A stretch of 64,000 nucleotides of DNA from Gulosibacter sp. 10 (GTDB lineage: Bacteria; Actinomycetota; Actinomycetes; Actinomycetales; Microbacteriaceae), in assembly GCF_900163695.1 (NCBI RefSeq), contig NZ_FUIC01000024.1, forward strand, positions 124,001 through 188,000, written 5' to 3'. Both the position numbers and the translations under genes were made by a program. The notes below the pieces were generated by a model. That model was not told the DNA's origin. It did not search any database and saw only the letters and a list, made by a program, of their open reading frames with translations. Position 1 is the first letter of the stretch, and every line of letters starts with the position of its first letter. This document shows, piece after piece, positions 59,695 to 64,000 of this stretch.

Positions 59695-59952
59695 GGGCGG
59701 GGCCGCGGTGGACGGCGCCGGCGGCGCGCGGCCGCGGCGGTCGGCGTGTGCGGGGACGGGATGAGGCGTCGCGCCGCCCGTGCCGCACGCCATCTCGGGG
59801 AGGGCCGATGGGGCTCCCGGAGCTCAGTCGAGACTCAGCGTTCATACATGCTGTTGTCATGACTTAGTGTTATCTGGTTCATCATCCGGAGGACGCTGCG
59901 GGTCTCTTCCCGCGCGTCCGCGCGCCCTCGGGCGCCTCGACAAGGAAATGCC

Positions 59953-61293
59953 TTGGCCCACACCACCGCATCCGCGCCCCAGCCGCGGACCCTCACCCCG
60001 CTCGAGCACTTCAAGACGACGATGTCGTCGACGCTCGGCACCGCCCTCGAGTTCTACGACTTCGCGATCTACGGCCTCGCCGCCGCGACCGTGTTCAAGA
60101 CCATCTTCTTCGCGGACAGCACGCCCGCCGTCGCCTTCATCGCGAGCCTCGCGACCTTCGCGGTCGGCTACGTGGCCCGCCCGCTCGGCGGCATCATCCT
60201 CGGCGCGATCGGCGACCGCGTGGGCCGCAAGAACGTCATGGTCTGGACCGTGGTGCTCATGGGGCTCGCCTCCACGCTCATCGGCGCGCTGCCCACCTAC
60301 CAGCAGGTCGGCCTGTGGGCGCCCGTGCTGCTCGTGACCCTGCGCATCCTGCAGGGCCTCGGCGCCGGCGCCGAGCTCGCCTCGAGCTCCACGCTGCTCG
60401 TCGAATCCACGCCGGCGCCCCGCCGCGGCCTCATCGGCTCGCTCGTGGGCATCGGCACGAACGGCGGCACGCTGCTCGCCTCGCTCGCCTGGATGCTCGT
60501 CTCGCTGCTGCCCGAGGAGCAGCTCCTCAGCTGGGGCTGGCGCGTCCCGTTCCTCGCGAGCATCATCATCGCGGGCGTCGGCCTGTGGATGCGCCGCACG
60601 GTCAAGGAGAGCCCGGCGTTCGAGGTCGTCTCCGAGGAGGCGCGCACCCGCTCGATCCTGCAGACCTACGGCTACCTGCTCAAGAACAGCACCGGCAAGA
60701 TGCTCGCGTGCATCGGCATGCGCTGGGCCGAGAACGGCATCTCCACCGTGTTCCTCGTGTTCTTCGTCGGCCGCATCGGCGAGTACGCGCCGGACAACCC
60801 CGGCCTCGGCTCGCTCGCCGTCGTGCTCTCCGCGATCGTCGGGCTCGGCACCGTGCCGCTCTTCGGCTGGATCAGCGACCGCTTCGGCCGCCGCCGCACC
60901 TACCTGTGGCTCTGCGTGCTCCAGCTCGTCGTGGCCTTCCCCTCGATCTGGATGATCATGACGGGGCAGACCTCCTGGGTCGTGCTCGCCTTCGTGCTCG
61001 GCTACAGCTTCGGCGTGATGGGCATGTACGCGGTGCAGTCGGCCTACATGGTCGAGCTCTTCGGCTCCCGCTCGCGCCTCGCCGCGGTCACGGCCTCGAA
61101 GGAGCTCGGCGCGCTGACCTCGGGCGGCGTCGCGCCGGTCCTCAGCGCGATGCTCATCGGCCTCACCGGCAACGAGTGGATCGTCGGCGGCTACATGGTG
61201 CTGCTCGCCATCGTGTCGATCGTCTCGACGATCGCGCTGCCCGAGACCGCGGGCCGCGACCTCGTCGCGGAGGAGGACGCCGTCCGAGCCTGA
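59953..61293 (+). CDS. MFS transporter, metabolite:H+ symporter (MHS) family
   Basis: A 446-residue transporter with twelve predicted helices. MHS signatures: the N-terminal TALEFYDFAIYGLAAATVF, the loop 2-3 motif GAIGDRVGRKNVMVW, the repeat GWISDRFGRRRTYLW, and LLRILQGLGAGAELASSS-like helix 4 (LRILQGLGAGAELASSSTLL). Members import organic acids, shikimate, proline or osmolytes with protons. Next to the GlcD-like oxidase a small hydroxy acid is the best guess. The TTG start has AAGGAAA about 6 nt upstream. The 258-bp gap before it is relatively AT-rich around 59840-59880 and contains a GTCATGAC palindrome (59856-59863) that could be an operator. Confidence 0.9.
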   Translation: MAHTTASAPQPRTLTPLEHFKTTMSSTLGTALEFYDFAIYGLAAATVFKTIFFADSTPAVAFIASLATFAVGYVARPLGGIILGAIGDRVGRKNVMVWTVVLMGLASTLIGALPTYQQVGLWAPVLLVTLRILQGLGAGAELASSSTLLVESTPAPRRGLIGSLVGIGTNGGTLLASLAWMLVSLLPEEQLLSWGWRVPFLASIIIAGVGLWMRRTVKESPAFEVVSEEARTRSILQTYGYLLKNSTGKMLACIGMRWAENGISTVFLVFFVGRIGEYAPDNPGLGSLAVVLSAIVGLGTVPLFGWISDRFGRRRTYLWLCVLQLVVAFPSIWMIMTGQTSWVVLAFVLGYSFGVMGMYAVQSAYMVELFGSRSRLAAVTASKELGALTSGGVAPVLSAMLIGLTGNEWIVGGYMVLLAIVSIVSTIALPETAGRDLVAEEDAVRA

Positions 61294-61311
61294 TCGCGGA
61301 GGGGGCTCCCG

Positions 61312-61353
61312 GGGCTCTCCGCCGGCGCCGCACCGCGGCGCGGCGGGGAGCCC
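61312..61353 (+). terminator. Terminator after MHS transporter
   Basis: GGGCTCTCCGCCG (61312-61324) pairs with CGGCGGGGAGCCC (61341-61353) with one G-T pair, 18 nt after the stop. Confidence 0.6.
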
Positions 61354-61467
61354 TGTCGTCTCGACGCGGGCGCGTCTTCCGCTCGCCGAAGCGGGCTGTG
61401 AGCCGGGGCGGGCACGTCGGCGGGGTGCTGCCGGAGGTCCGCCAGCCGGTCTCTTGAGCGGGCCGGA

Positions 61468-61473
61468 TACCAT
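61468..61473 (+). promoter_or_regulatory. -10 box TACCAT, leaderless start
   Basis: TACCAT ends 6 nt before the ATG at 61480 of the ArsR gene. Confidence 0.45.
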
Positions 61474-61479
61474 CGACGC

Positions 61480-61872
61480 ATGACGACCAAAGCCCGGCAG
61501 CCGGTGGAGAGCGAAGCGCGGTCGGTCTCGGAGGCGATGATCCCCGCGGCCTCGCTGTTCCACAGCTTCAGCGACCCGTCCAGACTCGTGATCCTCCATC
61601 ACCTGCAGCTCGGGGAGCATCGCGTGGTCGACCTGGTGCAGCACCTCGGGCTCTCGCAGAGCACGGTCTCCAAGCACCTCGCCTGCCTGCGCGCCGCCGA
61701 CATGGTGGTATCCCGCCCCGAGGGCCGGGCCTCCGTCTACTCCATCAAGCATCCCGAGGCGCTCGTCGAGATCCTCTCCGCCGCCGAGAAGATGCTCGCC
61801 CTCACCGGCGACGCCGTCACGCTCTGCCCGCTGCACGGCAGGGAAGTCGTCGCCCGCGACCTCGACGCCTGA
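61480..61872 (+). CDS. ArsR family metal-responsive repressor
   Basis: A 130-residue winged-helix regulator (SLFHSFSDPSRLVILHHLQLGEHRVVDLVQHLGLSQSTVSKHLACLRAADMVVSRPEGRASVYS). One Cys lies in the recognition-helix region (KHLACLRA) and one near the C-terminus (LCPLHG), the placement seen in CmtR-type Cd/Pb sensors, though the second Cys of the CmtR C-x3-C pair is replaced by Ala. It is convergent with a metal-transporting P-type ATPase gene, which it probably helps control. The metal is not determined. Confidence 0.88.
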   Translation: MTTKARQPVESEARSVSEAMIPAASLFHSFSDPSRLVILHHLQLGEHRVVDLVQHLGLSQSTVSKHLACLRAADMVVSRPEGRASVYSIKHPEALVEILSAAEKMLALTGDAVTLCPLHGREVVARDLDA

Positions 61873-61887
61873 CGGCCGGGAAACGAC

Positions 61888-61930
61888 GCGCCGCCCGGAG
61901 CCGCCCCGAGGGGTCGGCTCCGGGCGGCGC
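61888..61930. terminator. Bidirectional terminator
   Basis: A perfect 16-bp inverted repeat, GCGCCGCCCGGAGCCG (61888-61903) with its complement (61915-61930), and a loop that itself contains CCCC-GA-GGGG. It lies between the convergent arsR-type gene (ends 61872) and ATPase gene (ends 61939), so it serves both. Confidence 0.8.
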
Positions 61931-61938
61931 CTCGTCCG

Positions 61939-64000
61939 CTACGCGCCGGCGTCCGCGCGCGCTTTGAAGGTGCGCAGCCGCAGGCTGTTGCTCACGACGA
62001 AGACGCTCGACAGCGCCATCGCGGCGCCCGCCAGCATCGGGTTGAGGAGCCCGAACGCGGCGAGGGGGATCGCGGCGGTGTTGTAGGCGAAGGCCCAGAA
62101 CAGGTTCGTCTTGATCGTGCCGAGCGTCCTGCGCGAGAGTCGGATGGCGTCGGCCGCGGCGCGCAGGTCGCCGCGCACGAGCGTGATGTCCGCCGCCTCG
62201 ATCGCGACGTCGGTGCCGGTGCCCATCGCCAGCCCCAGGTCGGCCTGCGCGAGCGCGGGGGCGTCGTTGACGCCGTCGCCGACCATCGCGACGACCTTGC
62301 CCTCGCCCTGCAGCCGGGCGACGACGTCGACCTTGTCCTCGGGCAGCACCTCGGCGATGACCTCGTCGATGCCCACCTCGCCCGCGACCTGCTCGGCGAC
62401 CTGCCGGTTGTCGCCCGTGAGCAGCACGGGCACGAGCCCGAGCTCCTTGAACTGGCTGATCGCATCCCCGCTCGTCGGCTTGATCGTGTCCGAGACCACG
62501 AGTACCCCGCGGGCGGCGCCGTCCCAGCCGACCGCGATCGCGGTGCGGCCCTCCGACTCCGCCGTGCGCTTCGCGGCGGCGAGCTCATCGGGCAGGCGCT
62601 GCGACCACTTCGCGAGCAGCGAGTCCCGGCCGGCGAGCACCGCGTGGCCGTCGACCACGCCCTGCACGCCCTTGCCCTCGATGTTCTCGAAGGACTCGAC
62701 GGCCGGCAGCGTGCCGACCTCCTCTCGCGCGCCGTCCGCGATGGCCCGGGCGATGGGATGCTCCGAGGCGTCCTCGAGCGCCCCGGCGAGGCGCAGCAGC
62801 TCGGCGCGGTCCACGCCCTCCGCGGAGATCGCGTCGGCGAGCGCCATCGTGCCGCTCGTGACGGTTCCGGTCTTGTCGAGCACGATCGTGTCGACCCGGC
62901 GCGTGGACTCGAGCACCTCGGGCCCCTTGATGAGCACGCCCATCTGCGCGCCGCGGCCCGTGCCGACCAGCAGCGCCGTCGGCGTCGCGAGGCCCAGCGC
63001 GCACGGGCAGGCGATGATGAGCACCGCCACGGCCGCGGTGAACCCGGCCGAGAGCGGGAAGCCCGCGCCGATCCAGGCCCCGAGCGTGGCCACGGCGATC
63101 CCGATGGCGATGGGCACGAACACGCCCGACACCCTGTCCGCGAGACGCTGGACCTCGGCTTTGCCGGACTGCGCGTCCTCGACGAGCTTCGCCATCTGCG
63201 CCAGCCGGGTGTCGGAGCCGATGCGCGTGGCGCGCACGACGAGCCGGCCGCCCGCGTTGACGGTCGCGCCGGTCACCGCGTCGCCCTCGCCGACCTCGAC
63301 CGGCACGGATTCGCCGGTGAGCATCGAGGCGTCCACGGCGCTCGTGCCCGAGACGACGGTGCCGTCGGTCGCGATCTTCTCGCCCGGCCGCACGACGAAC
63401 TCGTCGCCCACCGCGAGCTCCTCGACCGGCAAGCGCCGCTCCTGGCCGTCGCGCAGGATCGACACCTCCTTCGCGCCGAGCTCGAGCAGGGCGCGCAGCG
63501 CGGCGCCCGCGCGCCGCTTGGAGCGCTTCTCGAAATAGCGGCCCATCAGGATGAACGTGATGACGCCCGCGGCGACCTCGAGGTAGATGTGGCTCATGCC
63601 GTCCGAGGGCGCCACCGTGAGCTCGAACGCGTGGGTGACGCCGCGGTCGCCCGCGGTGCCGAAGAACAGCGCCACGATCGACCAGAGCGTGGCCGCCGTG
63701 GTGCCCACCGAGATGAGCGTGTCCATCGTCGCGGCGCCGTGCCGGAGGTTCAGCCACGCCGCACGGTGGAAGGGCCAGCCGGCCCACACCACCACGGGCA
63801 GCGCGAGCGCGAGCGAGGCGAAGCCCCAGTAGTCGAACTGCAGCGCGGGGATCATCGCCATCGCGATGACCGGCGCCGAGAGCACCGCCGAGACGATCAG
63901 CCGCTGCCGGAGCGAGCGCAGCTCCCGGTCCTCGGGCGACTCGGCGTCCGCATCCGGCTCGCGCTCCGGCGGTGCGGGCAGCTCGGCCGTATAGCCGGTC
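61939..64000 (-). CDS. Heavy-metal P-type ATPase (CopA-like), N-terminus beyond window
   Basis: The frame is open from the right window edge to the stop at 61939 (687 codons seen). At the edge it reads [20 protein letters not shown], the usual end of an HMA metal-binding domain, so that domain lies off-window. Visible core: ATPase actuator [11 protein letters not shown], transport-site CPC ([26 protein letters not shown]) in helix 6, phosphorylation site DKTGTVTSG, nucleotide-binding SEHPIARAI, hinge [21 protein letters not shown]. The CPC and the [12 protein letters not shown] and [17 protein letters not shown]-terminal helices fit the Cu(I)-exporting subgroup. A GTG at 63885 could start a shorter protein but the sequence upstream is conserved coding. 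Confidence 0.93.
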   Translation of the reverse strand, partial: TGYTAELPAPPEREPDADAESPEDRELRSLRQRLIVSAVLSAPVIAMAMIPALQFDYWGFASLALALPVVVWAGWPFHRAAWLNLRHGAATMDTLISVGTTAATLWSIVALFFGTAGDRGVTHAFELTVAPSDGMSHIYLEVAAGVITFILMGRYFEKRSKRRAGAALRALLELGAKEVSILRDGQERRLPVEELAVGDEFVVRPGEKIATDGTVVSGTSAVDASMLTGESVPVEVGEGDAVTGATVNAGGRLVVRATRIGSDTRLAQMAKLVEDAQSGKAEVQRLADRVSGVFVPIAIGIAVATLGAWIGAGFPLSAGFTAAVAVLIIACPCALGLATPTALLVGTGRGAQMGVLIKGPEVLESTRRVDTIVLDKTGTVTSGTMALADAISAEGVDRAELLRLAGALEDASEHPIARAIADGAREEVGTLPAVESFENIEGKGVQGVVDGHAVLAGRDSLLAKWSQRLPDELAAAKRTAESEGRTAIAVGWDGAARGVLVVSDTIKPTSGDAISQFKELGLVPVLLTGDNRQVAEQVAGEVGIDEVIAEVLPEDKVDVVARLQGEGKVVAMVGDGVNDAPALAQADLGLAMGTGTDVAIEAADITLVRGDLRAAADAIRLSRRTLGTIKTNLFWAFAYNTAAIPLAAFGLLNPMLAGAAMALSSVFVVSNSLRLRTFKARADAGA

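Overview
The window is very GC-rich, densely packed chromosomal DNA from an actinobacterium. The gene set (DUF3073 protein, SCP2-like protein beside purD, PadR/DUF4097 pair, KPN_02809-type metallopeptidase, variant leucine-rich-repeat protein, LAxTG surface protein) and the many start codons lying 6-7 nt after a -10 box point to the family Microbacteriaceae, possibly Leucobacter or a relative. The genus is a guess. There is no rRNA, tRNA, CRISPR array, transposase or prophage.

Layout. 1-7.4 kb: end of an unknown gene and a purine-synthesis cluster, with a PurD-PurC fusion protein, purF and purM. 7.7-16.4 kb: a dipeptide/oligopeptide ABC importer operon that ends in a cytosolic DUF5117/DUF4953 metzincin, facing an M19 dipeptidase; it looks like a peptide uptake and hydrolysis island. 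16.5-23.7 kb: small membrane proteins (one ending in an 8-bp microsatellite), DUF3073, a flavin monooxygenase-like protein, a fluoride-channel pair, PadR/DUF4097, and a 266-bp repeat array. 23.7-32.2 kb: RND exporter, DEAD-box helicase and a large LAxTG-anchored lamin-tail protein bracketed by related hairpin elements. 33-39 kb: a YkoEDC-type ECF transporter and a NatAB-like exporter. 39.6-52.5 kb: acyl-CoA oxidase/dehydrogenase, metallopeptidase, Gfo/Idh oxidoreductase, RecQ, rhodanese, a glutamine-rich polytopic membrane protein and a FUSC-family protein. 52.5-58 kb: two DsbA-like proteins, a LysR regulator, and a divergent BlaI/M56/CPVC-protein versus DsbA/CcdA locus around overlapping palindromes. 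58.3-64 kb: GlcD-like oxidase, MHS-family transporter, ArsR regulator and a CPC-type metal P-type ATPase cut by the window end.

The most unusual layer is intergenic. At least four families of 50-80-bp inverted-repeat elements recur between genes, one with a compensatory base-pair change between copies, together with several degenerate minisatellites. Two gene systems deserve a second look: the importer-coupled, signal-less metzincin, and the BlaI/M56 locus in which the membrane protease, its membrane partner and DsbA all carry CxxC motifs and CcdA carries a conserved Cys pair.
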